DNA of 37,153 nt from Pseudonocardia sp. (GTDB lineage: Bacteria; Actinomycetota; Actinomycetes; Mycobacteriales; Pseudonocardiaceae), in contig NZ_JAODNI010000202.1 of NCBI RefSeq assembly GCF_025465255.1, positions 1-37,153 on the forward strand. The letters are read 5' to 3'. Positions 24,925-32,778 of the stretch are shown piece by piece (the stretch's first letter is position 1; each line of letters begins with the position of its first letter). Below the pieces are notes generated by a model. It searched no databases and was not told where the DNA came from. It saw only the letters and a list, made by a program, of their open reading frames with translations. The position numbers and the translations under genes were made by a program.

Positions 24925-25701
24925 TCACTCGCCCTTCCACACCGGCGCCCGCTTCTCGGCGAACGCGGTGGCGCCCTCCCGGGCGTCGGAGGAGGTGAAG
25001 ACCGGGCGCATGATCGCCTCCTGTCGGGACCAGCGCTCCTCCACCGGCCAGTCCGGCGCCCCGACCACGATCTCCTTCGTGGCCCGGACGGCCAGCGGGC
25101 CGTTGGCCCCGATCTGCCGGGCCAGCTCCAGCGCCCCCGCCAGCGCCTCGCCCGGCTCGGTCAGCCGGTTCACCAGGCCCCAGGCGTGCGCGGGCTCGGC
25201 GCCGAAGTGCTCGCCCGTCAGTGCGTACTCCAGCGCGATGCCGCGGGGGATCCGCTCCGGCAGCCGGAAGAGCCCGCCCGCCCCGGCGACGAGCGAACGC
25301 TTCGTCTCCGGCAGCCCGAACTTCGCATCCCGTGCGGCGACGATCATGTCGCAGGCCAGGGCGATCTCGCAGCCGCCGGCCAGCGCGTAGCCCTCCACCG
25401 CGGCGATGATCGGCGTCTTCGGCGGGGTCAGGGTGATCCCCGCCAGGCCGCGCCCCTCGATCGACGGCGTGTCCCCGGCGAGGAACGCCTTGAGGTCCAT
25501 CCCCGCGCAGAACGTGCCGCCCGCGCCGGTGAGGATCCCGACGGAGAGCGTCGGGTCCCCGTCGAGCTCGTCGAGCGCGGCGGCCACCGCGCGTCCCAGC
25601 TCGCCGTTCACCGCGTTCCGTACCTGCGGGCGGTTGAGGGTGATCACCAGGACCGCCCCCTCGCGCTCGGTGAGTACGACGTCGTCCCCTGATTCGGCCA
25701 T
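24925..25701 (-). CDS. Enoyl-CoA hydratase/isomerase (crotonase family)
   Basis: The 258-residue crotonase has both hydratase glutamates at the normal 20-residue spacing: Glu112 in GGCEIAL and Glu132 in GLPETKR. The oxyanion-hole motif AGMDL is also present. It should therefore be a functional hydratase of trans-2-enoyl-CoA, although other crotonase reactions are possible. The ATG at 25701 is the family start. Convergent with the BVMO gene and divergent from the CaiB-type transferase. The 74-bp gap to the BVMO holds only a short GC palindrome (CGTCGCCGGCGACG, about 24885-24898) that I do not interpret. Confidence 0.9.
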   Translation of the reverse strand: MAESGDDVVLTEREGAVLVITLNRPQVRNAVNGELGRAVAAALDELDGDPTLSVGILTGAGGTFCAGMDLKAFLAGDTPSIEGRGLAGITLTPPKTPIIAAVEGYALAGGCEIALACDMIVAARDAKFGLPETKRSLVAGAGGLFRLPERIPRGIALEYALTGEHFGAEPAHAWGLVNRLTEPGEALAGALELARQIGANGPLAVRATKEIVVGAPDWPVEERWSRQEAIMRPVFTSSDAREGATAFAEKRAPVWKGE

Positions 25702-25740
25702 GCCCGCCTCCGTGCTGGATCACCGATCGATGCCGGATGT

Positions 25741-25787
25741 GCCTGCTCAATGCAGGCGCATCAACGTGTTCGCCCCATATCTATCAT
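25741..25787 (+). promoter_or_regulatory. Divergent promoter region with dyad and -10 for CoA-transferase
   Basis: GCCTGC-N5-GCAGGC (25741-25757) is a perfect short dyad between the crotonase and CoA-transferase genes. TATCAT (25782-25787) ends 6 nt before the GTG at 25794, again a leaderless arrangement, but no convincing -35 is seen. Confidence 0.35.
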
Positions 25788-25793
25788 CACGAG

Positions 25794-27002
25794 GTGCCCC
25801 CATCCCAGACACCCGACCACATCCCCGGCCCCGGAGAGCCCCTCGGCCTCGAGGAGGAGGCACCCTCCGGGCCGCTCGCCGGCCTCGTCGTCGCGGACTT
25901 CTCCCGGGTGCTCGCCGGCCCCTACGCCACGATGATGCTGGCGGACCTCGGCGCCACGGTCGTCAAGGTCGAGAACGCCGGCGGCGACGACACCCGCACC
26001 TGGATGCCGCCGGTGTACGACGGCCCGGACGGCCCGATGTCCACCTACTACCTGTCGATCAACCGGAACAAGCACTCGATCGTGCTGGACCTGGGCGACC
26101 CCGAGGACCTCGCCGACGCGCACCGGCTCAGCGCCCGCGCCGACGTCATGATCGAGAACTTCAAGCCCGGCGGGCTGCGCCGGTTCGAGTTGGACTACGA
26201 CGCCGTCCGCGAGCGCAACGCCTCCGTCGTCTACTGCTCGATCAGCGGGTTCGGCACCGCGGGCGGCGCGCACCTGCCCGGGTACGACCTGCTCGTCCAG
26301 GCGACGTCCGGGCTGATGAGCCTCACGGGCGAACCGGGAGGAACCCCGTACCGGTCCGGCGTCGCCGTCTTCGACGTGATGACGGGGCTGCACGCCGCGG
26401 TGGCGATCATGGCCGCGCTGCAGCACCGGACCGCGACGGGCGAGGGTCAGCACGTCGAGACGAACCTGCTTTCGTCCGCGCTGTCGTGCCTGGTCAACCA
26501 GACCTCGGCGTACCTCGCGGGCGGTGTCGTGCCGAGCCGGATGGGCAACGCGCACCTGAGCCTGTTCCCCTACGAGCCACTGCCGACCGGCGACGGCGAG
26601 CTCATCGTCATCGCCGGGAACGACGGCCAGTTCCGCAGGCTCTGCATCGCCCTGGGCGTCCCCGAGCTGCCCGACGACCCACGCTTCGTCTCCATGGCGG
26701 ACCGGACCCGGAACCGGGAGGGGCTACGCCCGCTGCTGCTGGAACGCCTCGCGACGCGCAGTGCACAGGAGTGGTTCGACATCCTGACGGGCGTCGGCGT
26801 GCCGTGCGGGCCGATCAACACCGTGGACCAGGGGATCGCGCTGGCGGAGAGCCTCGGCCTGAACCCGGTCGTGCATCCGGGCGGCGGGGTCGGCGTGGTC
26901 CGCAACCCGGTGGACTACTCGCTCACCCCGCCGGACTACCGCCGGACCCCGCCGGCGCTCGGTGCGGACACCGAGGCCGTCAGGGCGTGGCTGAAGGGGT
27001 GA
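25794..27002 (+). CDS. CaiB/BaiF family CoA-transferase
   Basis: The 402-residue family III CoA-transferase moves CoA between carboxylic acids through an aspartyl-CoA intermediate. The catalytic aspartate is Asp165 in LPGYDLLVQA. Supporting motifs are VADFSRVLAGPYATMMLADLGATVVKVE, NRNKHSIVLDL and PCGPINTV near the C-terminus. I chose GTG 25794 (VPPSQTPDH) because it follows a TATCAT box and the residues before it look non-coding; the longer ATG at 25737 overlaps the dyad. Substrate unknown; relatives act on carnitine, bile acids, succinate/mesaconate and fatty acids. Followed by a strong terminator. Confidence 0.88.
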   Translation: MPPSQTPDHIPGPGEPLGLEEEAPSGPLAGLVVADFSRVLAGPYATMMLADLGATVVKVENAGGDDTRTWMPPVYDGPDGPMSTYYLSINRNKHSIVLDLGDPEDLADAHRLSARADVMIENFKPGGLRRFELDYDAVRERNASVVYCSISGFGTAGGAHLPGYDLLVQATSGLMSLTGEPGGTPYRSGVAVFDVMTGLHAAVAIMAALQHRTATGEGQHVETNLLSSALSCLVNQTSAYLAGGVVPSRMGNAHLSLFPYEPLPTGDGELIVIAGNDGQFRRLCIALGVPELPDDPRFVSMADRTRNREGLRPLLLERLATRSAQEWFDILTGVGVPCGPINTVDQGIALAESLGLNPVVHPGGGVGVVRNPVDYSLTPPDYRRTPPALGADTEAVRAWLKG

Positions 27003-27009
27003 ACGTGGG

Positions 27010-27048
27010 CCGGCCGGGCGGAGTGAGGGGGTGTCTCCGCCCGGCCGG
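27010..27048. terminator. Bidirectional hairpin terminator
   Basis: A perfect 14-bp stem, CCGGCCGGGCGGAG (27010-27023) with 27035-27048, closes an 11-nt loop. It lies 8 nt after the CoA-transferase stop and 22 nt beyond the stop of the convergent HtrA gene. Confidence 0.85.
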
Positions 27049-27069
27049 TGATCGTGGACGAGCGGGTGC

Positions 27070-28812
27070 TCAGTTGCCGCCGGAGCCCGAACCGCCGGAG
27101 CCCGAACCACCGGAGCCCGAGCCGCCGGAACCGTTGTTGCCGAACGGGTTCAGCCCGCCGAACGGGTCCTGCTGCTGGGAGGTGGAGCCGCCGCTGCTCG
27201 TCGTCGCGCCGGTGTCCTGCGTGCTGCCGAGGGTGACGTCGACGGTGCGCGCGGACCCGCCGGTGCCGACGGTCAGGGTGACCTTGTCGCCGGGGGAGTA
27301 GGCGCCGATCCGGGCGACGAGGTCCGAGAAGTCCCCGACGGAGGCGTCCCCGACCTTCGTGACGACGTCGCCCTGCTTCAAACCGGCGGCCGCCGCCGGG
27401 CCGCCGGCGGTGACGGCGGCGATGGTGGCGCCCCCCGTCCCGGAAGGCGACGAACTGGTGGACGCGTTGCCCTGGACCCCTAGCACCGGCTTGGTCGCCT
27501 TGCCGGTGTCCATGATCTCCTGCGCGACGCGGCGGGCCTGGTCCACCGGGACGGCGAAGCCGAGGCCGATGCTGCCCGTGCTGCCTCTGCCGGAGGTGGC
27601 GATCGCGGAGTTGATGCCGACGACCTGCCCGTCCAGGTTCACCAGCGGGCCGCCGGAGTTGCCCTGGTTGATCGCGGTGTCCGTCTGCAGACCGTTGTAG
27701 ACGACGCCGGTGCCGTCCTCGCCCTGGACGGCGACGGTGCGGTTCAGCGCGCTGACGATGCCGGTGGTCACGGTGCCGGTCAGGCCCTGCGGGGATCCGA
27801 TCGCGACGACCTGCTGGCCGACCTGGACGTCGGAGGTCCGGCCGAGCGTGGCCGCGGTGAGCCCGGAGACTCCGTTGAGCTTGAGGACGGCGAGATCGTA
27901 GCTCGGCGAGGTGCCGACGACCGTCGCGGTGTGCGTCGAGCCGTCCGCCAGCGTCACGCTGATCGGCCCGGTCGAGCCCGCGACGACGTGGTTGTTGGTG
28001 AGCACGTCCCCGTCCGAGGTCAGGACGACGCCGGAGCCCTCGGCGGTGCCCTGGCCGGTGGTCACCCGGATGTCCACGGTGCTGGGCATCGCCGTCGCCG
28101 CGGCCGCGGCGACCGTGCCGTTCGGGGCGGCGGAGGCGCTCGTCCCGGACGCCGGGGTGCCGGTCAGCGTGGTGGTGCTGCTGCTGGAGCCGCCGTCCAG
28201 CAGCGCGTACGCGCCCCCGAACCCGGCGCCGCCGCCGACGAGGCCGGCGATCAGGGCGGCCGCGACGATGCCGACCATCGGCCGGGACCTGCGCGGCCGG
28301 TCGCCGTCGAGGACGGTGGTGTGGCCGCCGGGCGGGTCCGTCGGTCCGCCGGGGCCGCTCGCGCCGCCCGGGCTCCCGGTGTCCGGCGCGGCCGGGCCCT
28401 GCTGGGCGCCCGCGTAGGGGCCGTAGGCCGGGGCGCCGTAGGGCGCGCCGTGGCCCTGCTGCCCGCCGTACCCGTAGGCGCCGTAGCGGGCCTGCGCCGC
28501 GTACTGCTGCGCCCCGTACTGCTGCGCCCCGTACTGCTGCGCGCTGTACTGGCCGGAGGTGTGCGGCTGGGTCGTGTACGGGCTGTAGGAGCCCGCCGCC
28601 GGCACGGCGTGCACCGCGGTGGGGTGGTCCGCGCCGTGGATGCCGTCGACCGCGCTCTCGGCCTTCTCGCCCACGGGCTGCGCGGGCGACGTGGCGTCCG
28701 GGCCGGTCGTCCCGCTGACGGGGTCGTTCTGCTGGGTACGGGTGTCCCGTGCCCTGATGGCGTCCGCAACGTCCCCATCGGGCCGGGCCTGCCCCCGCTG
28801 CTCGTCGGTCAT
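27070..28812 (-). CDS. Membrane-anchored HtrA/DegP-type serine protease with PDZ domain
   Basis: The 580-residue protein has a long cytoplasmic disordered N-terminus with Tyr/Gln/Ala repeats (about 85-110) and one transmembrane anchor (about 179-205). An extracytoplasmic trypsin-like domain follows with His275 (NNHVV), Asp306 (YDLAVL) and Ser386 (GNSGGP). One PDZ domain (about 445-530, LKQGDVVTKVGD) comes next, then a Gly/Ser-rich tail. This matches the mycobacterial HtrA2/PepD layout, a quality-control protease for envelope stress. The ATG at 28812 has no strong Shine-Dalgarno. Divergent from a small HTH gene across an operator-rich 126-bp gap. Both low-complexity parts are encoded by 15-bp tandem repeats. 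Confidence 0.93.
   Translation of the reverse strand: MTDEQRGQARPDGDVADAIRARDTRTQQNDPVSGTTGPDATSPAQPVGEKAESAVDGIHGADHPTAVHAVPAAGSYSPYTTQPHTSGQYSAQQYGAQQYGAQQYAAQARYGAYGYGGQQGHGAPYGAPAYGPYAGAQQGPAAPDTGSPGGASGPGGPTDPPGGHTTVLDGDRPRRSRPMVGIVAAALIAGLVGGGAGFGGAYALLDGGSSSSTTTLTGTPASGTSASAAPNGTVAAAAATAMPSTVDIRVTTGQGTAEGSGVVLTSDGDVLTNNHVVAGSTGPISVTLADGSTHTATVVGTSPSYDLAVLKLNGVSGLTAATLGRTSDVQVGQQVVAIGSPQGLTGTVTTGIVSALNRTVAVQGEDGTGVVYNGLQTDTAINQGNSGGPLVNLDGQVVGINSAIATSGRGSTGSIGLGFAVPVDQARRVAQEIMDTGKATKPVLGVQGNASTSSSPSGTGGATIAAVTAGGPAAAAGLKQGDVVTKVGDASVGDFSDLVARIGAYSPGDKVTLTVGTGGSARTVDVTLGSTQDTGATTSSGGSTSQQQDPFGGLNPFGNNGSGGSGSGGSGSGGSGSGGN
27080..27130. repeat. 15-bp tandem repeat encoding the Gly/Ser tail of HtrA
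   Basis: Three near-identical 15-bp units (CCGGAGCCCGAACCG type; 27080-27094, 27095-27109, 27110-27124) plus a partial fourth encode GSGSGG-type repeats at the protease C-terminus. The length is a multiple of three, so copy changes keep the frame. Confidence 0.8.
28494..28550. repeat. 15-bp tandem repeat encoding YGAQQ units in HtrA
   Basis: About three to four copies of a 15-bp unit (CTGCTGCGCCCCGTA type) encode QYGAQ repeats in the disordered cytoplasmic N-terminus of the protease. Only the outer copies show substitutions (GCGCTGTAC), consistent with recent slippage. Confidence 0.75.
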
Positions 28813-28889
28813 GGGACAAGTGTGAGCCCCGAGTCTGAGACGTTCCTGTGCACGTCCTGGGAATCAGCGCTCAGTAGCGGCGGGTGGAC

Positions 28890-28934
28890 GTCAGGAACGC
28901 CTTGACAAGAGATCATTGTCAGGAACATCCTGAC
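28890..28934 (+). promoter_or_regulatory. Promoter with two copies of a GTCAGGAAC...TGAC operator
   Basis: TTGACA (28902-28907), 18 nt and CATCCT (28926-28931) form a promoter whose predicted start is next to the ATG at 28939. Site 2, GTCAGGAACATCCTGAC (28918-28934), is a perfect palindrome over the -10. Site 1, GTCAGGAACGCCTTGAC (28890-28906), is identical at 14 of 17 positions and covers the -35, 28 bp away centre to centre. A third dyad, TGACAA-N7-TTGTCA (28903-28908 with 28916-28921), links them. Occupancy should block the promoter and may affect the divergent HtrA gene. Confidence 0.65.
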
Positions 28935-28938
28935 GGGC

Positions 28939-29358
28939 ATGGACGACTGGGTGAACCACGCACTCACCGTGGACGTGACGGCGGCCGCGGCCGCGGCCCG
29001 GGACGCCGCGACCCTGGAGGCCGGACGGCAGGCGGACCGGTTGGTCGGCCCGCCGCTGCGGCCCGGCAGCCCCGAGTGGGAGGCGGAGGAGGGCACGGAG
29101 CTGCCGGCGCTGCGCGAGCGAGCGTGGCAGCTCGTGCAGCTGCGGATGGATCTCGCGGCGGGCCTGGACCCGATCGGGAACCTGATCGCCCTGCGCCGCG
29201 GGGGCGCGACCTGGGAGCTGATCGGGAAGGCCGCGGGTGTGAGCCGGCAGTCCGCCCACGAGCGCTGGTCCGCCCGGGTCACCGAGGTCCTGGACCGCTA
29301 CGGCACGGGGGAGAAGGCCGGCCCGATCGCGGACGACGAGGCCTGCCTCCCCGCCTGA
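28939..29358 (+). CDS. Small helix-turn-helix protein
   Basis: The 139-residue protein of unknown name has an Ala-rich amphipathic N-terminal half. A C-terminal HTH (about 89-113, ATWELIGKAAGVSRQSAHERW) resembles region-4/MarR-like HTH units of small actinobacterial regulators. The ATG at 28939 sits right after a strong TTGACA promoter with paired operators, so autoregulation and control of the divergent HtrA protease are plausible (inference). It ends against the thiolase stop (29358/29359) with no gap. Nothing suggests enzymatic function. Confidence 0.75.
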   Translation: MDDWVNHALTVDVTAAAAAARDAATLEAGRQADRLVGPPLRPGSPEWEAEEGTELPALRERAWQLVQLRMDLAAGLDPIGNLIALRRGGATWELIGKAAGVSRQSAHERWSARVTEVLDRYGTGEKAGPIADDEACLPA

Positions 29359-30525
29359 TCAGAGGAGTTCGACGATGGTGGCGTTCGCGGTGCCGCCGCC
29401 CTCGCACATGGTCTGCAGGCCGTAGCGGATGTCGCTGTTCCGCATGTGGTGCAGCAGCCGGGTCATCAGGATCGTGCCGGACGCGCCCAGCGGGTGGCCG
29501 ACGGCGATCGCGCCGCCGAGGGGGTTGAGCACCTTGTCGTCCGCGCCCAGCTCGGCCTGCCAGGCCAGCGGGACGGGGGCGAAGGCCTCGTTGACCTCGA
29601 ACGCGCCGATGTCGGCGATCGACAGACCGCTCTTCTTCAGGACCTTCCGGGTGGCCGGGATCGGGCCCGTCAGCATCATCAGCGGGTCCGCGCCGCTGAC
29701 CGCGCCGCAGTGGTACCGGGCGATCGGAGTCAGCCCCAGGTCCTTCGCCTTCTCCGCGGACATGATCAGCGTGGCCGAGGCGCCGTCGGAGATCTGCGAG
29801 GCGTTGCCCGCGTGGATAACGCCGTGCTCGTTGAAGGACGGCTTGAGCTTCGCCAGCGTGTCCGGCGTGGTGCCGCGACGCAGTCCCTCGTCCGCGGTGA
29901 AGTCGGGGTGGCCGGGGATCGGGGCCAGCTGGCCGTCGAAGGCGCCGGAGTCGATCGCGGCGGCGGCCAGCTCATGGCTGCGCGAGGAGTACTCGTCCAG
30001 CCGCCGGCGGGTGAACCCCCACTTCGCGGCGATCCGCTCGGCGCCGATGCCCTGGTTGAAGTCCTCACCGGGGAACTCGCCGCCGGTCAGGTCCACGGCG
30101 TAGCGCTCGCGCACCAGCGGGCCGTAGGGGCGGCCGAGGTCCCGGCCGGCGCCCAGCGGCACCCGGGTCATGGCCTCGACGCCACCGGCGACGACGACGT
30201 CGTACTGCCCGGACATCACCATCCCGGCCGCGAAGTCGAACGACGACTGGCTCGACCCGCAGGCCCGGTTGATCGTCACCCCGGGCACGGTCTCCGGCCA
30301 GCCCGCGGCGAGGACGGCGTAGCGGCCGATCTGCGCCGCCTGGTCCCCGACCTGGTTCACGCAGCCCCACACGACGTCGTCGATCACGTTCGGGTCGATG
30401 CCGGTGCGCTCCTGCAGCGCGCGCAGCACGTACGCGGAGAGGTCGACGGGGTGCACGTCGGCCAGCGAACCCTTCCGCTTGCCGATGGGGGTGCGGACCG
30501 CGTCGACGATGACGGCCTCGGCCAT
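29359..30525 (-). CDS. Thiolase (acetyl-CoA C-acyltransferase)
   Basis: The 388-residue thiolase has the nucleophile Cys89 (INRACGSSQSS), NEAF, His344 (GGAIAVGHPLGASG) and the second cysteine C374 (CEGGGTANA). It catalyses cleavage of 3-ketoacyl-CoA or the reverse condensation. The FadA-type layout (Gln/Ser-rich segment after the Cys, DEYSSRSHELAAAAIDSGAF) points to a beta-oxidation rather than a biosynthetic role, but this is not decisive. I chose ATG 30525 because GAGGAG lies 7 nt upstream; an in-frame ATG at 30552 adds nine unlikely residues. A monocistronic minus-strand gene. Confidence 0.92.
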   Translation of the reverse strand: MAEAVIVDAVRTPIGKRKGSLADVHPVDLSAYVLRALQERTGIDPNVIDDVVWGCVNQVGDQAAQIGRYAVLAAGWPETVPGVTINRACGSSQSSFDFAAGMVMSGQYDVVVAGGVEAMTRVPLGAGRDLGRPYGPLVRERYAVDLTGGEFPGEDFNQGIGAERIAAKWGFTRRRLDEYSSRSHELAAAAIDSGAFDGQLAPIPGHPDFTADEGLRRGTTPDTLAKLKPSFNEHGVIHAGNASQISDGASATLIMSAEKAKDLGLTPIARYHCGAVSGADPLMMLTGPIPATRKVLKKSGLSIADIGAFEVNEAFAPVPLAWQAELGADDKVLNPLGGAIAVGHPLGASGTILMTRLLHHMRNSDIRYGLQTMCEGGGTANATIVELL

Positions 30526-30811
30526 GGGGACTCCTCGGAGATTCGGGCCCAACTTAACGAACGTACGGCACAGGGTGGCTCTCCTGAACGTAGGTCGTGC
30601 CCGGGCCGAACGCCAGGCTCAGCGGCAGCTCGGCAGTACCGCCTCGAGCCGACGCGCCCGGCGGTCTCCGCCCACGCCCGACGGCAACCGCAGGTCCGCG
30701 AGCCGGGCGAGGTCGGAGTGTCACCGGCCGGCCCTCCGGACCGGCATGAAGCAGCTCACACGATCGGGCCGAGCGGGGACAGGCCTGGATCGATGCGGTA
30801 CCGTCCGGCGC
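30526..30811. other. Divergent gap between thiolase and riboswitch
   Basis: No gene can be supported in these 286 bp. They should contain the thiolase promoter and the promoter of the riboswitch transcript. TACCGT (30799-30804) is a possible -10 that would start transcription a few bases before the aptamer P1 helix, but no good -35 is seen at 17-18 nt. Confidence 0.4.
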
Positions 30812-30911
30812 AGCGAAGGGGAGTAGCTCTCAACGTCGCGGTCGACATACTGGCGAGTCATCTCGCCCGGCCGCGCGGCCTGCCCACCACCAGGCGAGCG
30901 AGACCTTCGAT
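30812..30911 (+). ncRNA. yybP-ykoY manganese riboswitch aptamer
   Basis: The segment carries both conserved strands of the yybP-ykoY family: AAGGGGAGTAG (30816-30826) with CAACGTCG just after it, and GCGAGACCTT (30898-30907). P1 is formed by CGAAGG (30814-30819) with CCTTCG (30904-30909). Internal helices are visible (GGCGAG/CTCGCC at 30852-30866). This class senses Mn2+ and usually turns on Mn exporters, and the next gene is a GDT1-type transporter, which agrees. Expression platform: CGATCCGAC-ATG-GTCGGATCG (30908-30928) is a 9-bp hairpin that competes with the P1 3' strand. CCCCTATCTC (30935-30944) can pair with the Shine-Dalgarno region GAGATCGAGGGG (30962-30973). Translational control is inferred. 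Confidence 0.9.
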
Positions 30912-30980
30912 CCGACATGGTCGGATCGACGAGGCCCCTATCTCCTCTCCGGTCCGGCCCTGAGATCGAGGGGTTGGACC

Positions 30981-32249
30981 GTGCACGACGTCCTGTTCGC
31001 GTTCGCGCTGAGCTTCGGGGTCATCTTCGTCGCCGAACTCGGCGACAAGTCGCAGCTCATGGCTCTGACGTTCGCGACCCGTTACAAGACCTGGCCGGTA
31101 CTCATCGGCATCACGATCGCCACGTCGGTCGTCCACCTGGTGTCCGTGGCCATCGGATTCGGCCTCGGCTCGTCGCTGCCCACCGGCTGGATCGCGCTCG
31201 TCGCGGCCATCGCCTTCTTCGGCTTCGGCGCGTGGACGCTGCGCGGTGACTCGCTCAGCGACGAAGAGGAGGCGAAGGCCGGGCGCAGGGCGCGCTCCGC
31301 CGTCGTCGCCGTGTCGGTGGCGTTCTTCCTGGCCGAGCTCGGCGACAAGACGATGCTCGCCACGATCACCCTGGCCACCCAGCACGGCTGGTTCGGGGTC
31401 TGGCTCGGCTCCACGCTCGGCATGGTCGTCGCGGACGCGCTCGCGATCGTCGTCGGCCGCCAGCTCGGCAAGCGGCTGCCGGAGAAGACGATCCGTTACG
31501 GCGCCTCGGTGTTGTTCGTGCTGTTCGGCGGCGCGCTGCTGGTCGACTCGATCGGGCAGCTCAGCGGCCGTCCCGCCTGGGACGTCGTGGCCGAGGCGCT
31601 CAACCATCACCTCGCCGGCTGGATCGCGCTGGCGCTCGGCGTCGTCACGATCGTGGTCGGGGCGTACGGCCGCCGGTGGGCGCGGGCCGGTGCGCGGCGC
31701 TCGCCGCTCGCCGCTCGCGTGGGCTCGCCGGCCTGGTGGTCCCGCGTGCTCTTCGGGGTCGCCCTGCTGCTCGGCCTGGCGGCGCCGCTGCTCGTCGCGG
31801 CGGACGTCATCCAGCCGTTCCAGCTGTTCAGCCGGCCCAGCTACGTCGTGGTCGGGGCGGGTGTCCTGCTCCTCGGTCTCGCGTTGCTGCTGGCCTCGCT
31901 CGCGCAGATGGGCTCGGCGCGCAGGCGCGGCGGGGCGGCGCTCGCGCTCGCCACGAGCGGCCTCTACTCGCGGGTCCGCTACCCCGCGTTCACCGGGATG
32001 ATCGTCGCGACGGCGGGCCTGCTGGTGATGGTGCCCACCGCGCTCGCGCTGCTCGCGACGGTGCTGATCGTCGTCGCGGTGCAGATCCAGGCGCGCGCGG
32101 TGCGGGAGCCGGGCCTGAGCCGGGAGCTCGGGGAGGACTACGCGAACTACGTGGCCCGCACCGGGCGCTTCCTGCCTCGGGTCCGCACGCCCGAGCCGGA
32201 GCACGCCCCGGGGATGCCGGCGGACACCGACCGCCAGCGCGTGGGCTGA
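30981..32249 (+). CDS. GDT1/TMEM165-type cation transporter fused to ICMT-like membrane domain
   Basis: The 422-residue membrane protein begins with a complete two-repeat UPF0016/GDT1 unit. The signature E-x-G-D-K-(S/T) occurs twice exactly 100 residues apart (Glu19-Lys23 and Glu119-Lys123). Bacterial members export Mn2+ (or move Ca2+/Mn2+). After about residue 210 come further TM helices. A C-terminal region resembles isoprenylcysteine carboxylmethyltransferase/PEMT-type membrane methyltransferases (TSGLYSRVRYPAFTG, then ELGEDYANYVARTGRFLP, about 315-400). GTG 30981 has GAGGGG 7 nt upstream. The gene is controlled by the yybP-ykoY riboswitch. The fusion is unusual; whether the methyltransferase part is active is unknown. 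Followed by a shared terminator. Confidence 0.88.
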   Translation: MHDVLFAFALSFGVIFVAELGDKSQLMALTFATRYKTWPVLIGITIATSVVHLVSVAIGFGLGSSLPTGWIALVAAIAFFGFGAWTLRGDSLSDEEEAKAGRRARSAVVAVSVAFFLAELGDKTMLATITLATQHGWFGVWLGSTLGMVVADALAIVVGRQLGKRLPEKTIRYGASVLFVLFGGALLVDSIGQLSGRPAWDVVAEALNHHLAGWIALALGVVTIVVGAYGRRWARAGARRSPLAARVGSPAWWSRVLFGVALLLGLAAPLLVAADVIQPFQLFSRPSYVVVGAGVLLLGLALLLASLAQMGSARRRGGAALALATSGLYSRVRYPAFTGMIVATAGLLVMVPTALALLATVLIVVAVQIQARAVREPGLSRELGEDYANYVARTGRFLPRVRTPEPEHAPGMPADTDRQRVG

Positions 32250-32269
32250 GCCCCGACCGGACACGGAGA

Positions 32270-32298
32270 AGGGCCACCTCAGGCCGTGAGGTGGCCCT
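32270..32298. terminator. Bidirectional hairpin terminator
   Basis: A perfect 12-bp stem, AGGGCCACCTCA (32270-32281) with 32287-32298, closes a GGCCG loop. It lies between the stop of the GDT1 fusion (32249) and that of the convergent small gene (32314). Confidence 0.88.
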
Positions 32299-32313
32299 CC
32301 TCGTCGTCCCGGG

Positions 32314-32586
32314 TCAGGAGTACCAGGTCGGCTCCGGGAGCTCGTCGCGCAGCAGGAAGGCCCCAACCTCGCGGCGCTTGTAGGCCACCGGGTCGTGCAG
32401 GGTGCGGACGTTGCGCCAGAACCGGCCGAAGCCGAGAGCCGCGGTGGTGGAGCGGGCGCCCAGGCCCTCGAAGATCCCCGCGGTGATCTCCGGCGTGACC
32501 TTCAGCTGCTGTCCGGACCGGTCGAGGGTCAGCGCCTCGCCGTCGTTGCTGAGCTGCCAAGGGCCCCACCGATTACCCGCTGCCAT
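32314..32586 (-). CDS. Small hypothetical protein (90 aa)
   Basis: This is an unrecognised soluble protein, rich in Trp and Arg (WGPWQL near the N-terminus, FGRFWRNVRTLHDP in the middle, LPEPTWYS at the end). It has no signal peptide or TM segment. The ATG at 32586 has an AGGGAAGG ribosome binding site about 10 nt upstream, and a real terminator follows, so it is probably expressed. Its function is unknown and the neighbours give no clue. Confidence 0.65.
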   Translation of the reverse strand: MAAGNRWGPWQLSNDGEALTLDRSGQQLKVTPEITAGIFEGLGARSTTAALGFGRFWRNVRTLHDPVAYKRREVGAFLLRDELPEPTWYS

Positions 32587-32778
32587 GATCTCGTTTGCCT
32601 TCCCTGTGGCCCCGCTCCCGCCCGACAGAGTCTCTCGTAGGCGAGACGAACTCGTTCAAAGCATGCCCGATTGACTGGCGCCGCAGCTCCCAGCAGCTCA
32701 TCGAGTCGGGATCACCGACGGCGATCTTGCGGCCACCGTGAGCCTCATGGACTGCGCGGTGCCGTGGGAGGACAGCAT

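Noticed and set aside
27070..27130. CRISPR-like or transposon repeat at the end of the HtrA gene
   Set aside because: The repeats are 15 bp, contiguous, without spacers, and encode the Gly/Ser tail in frame.
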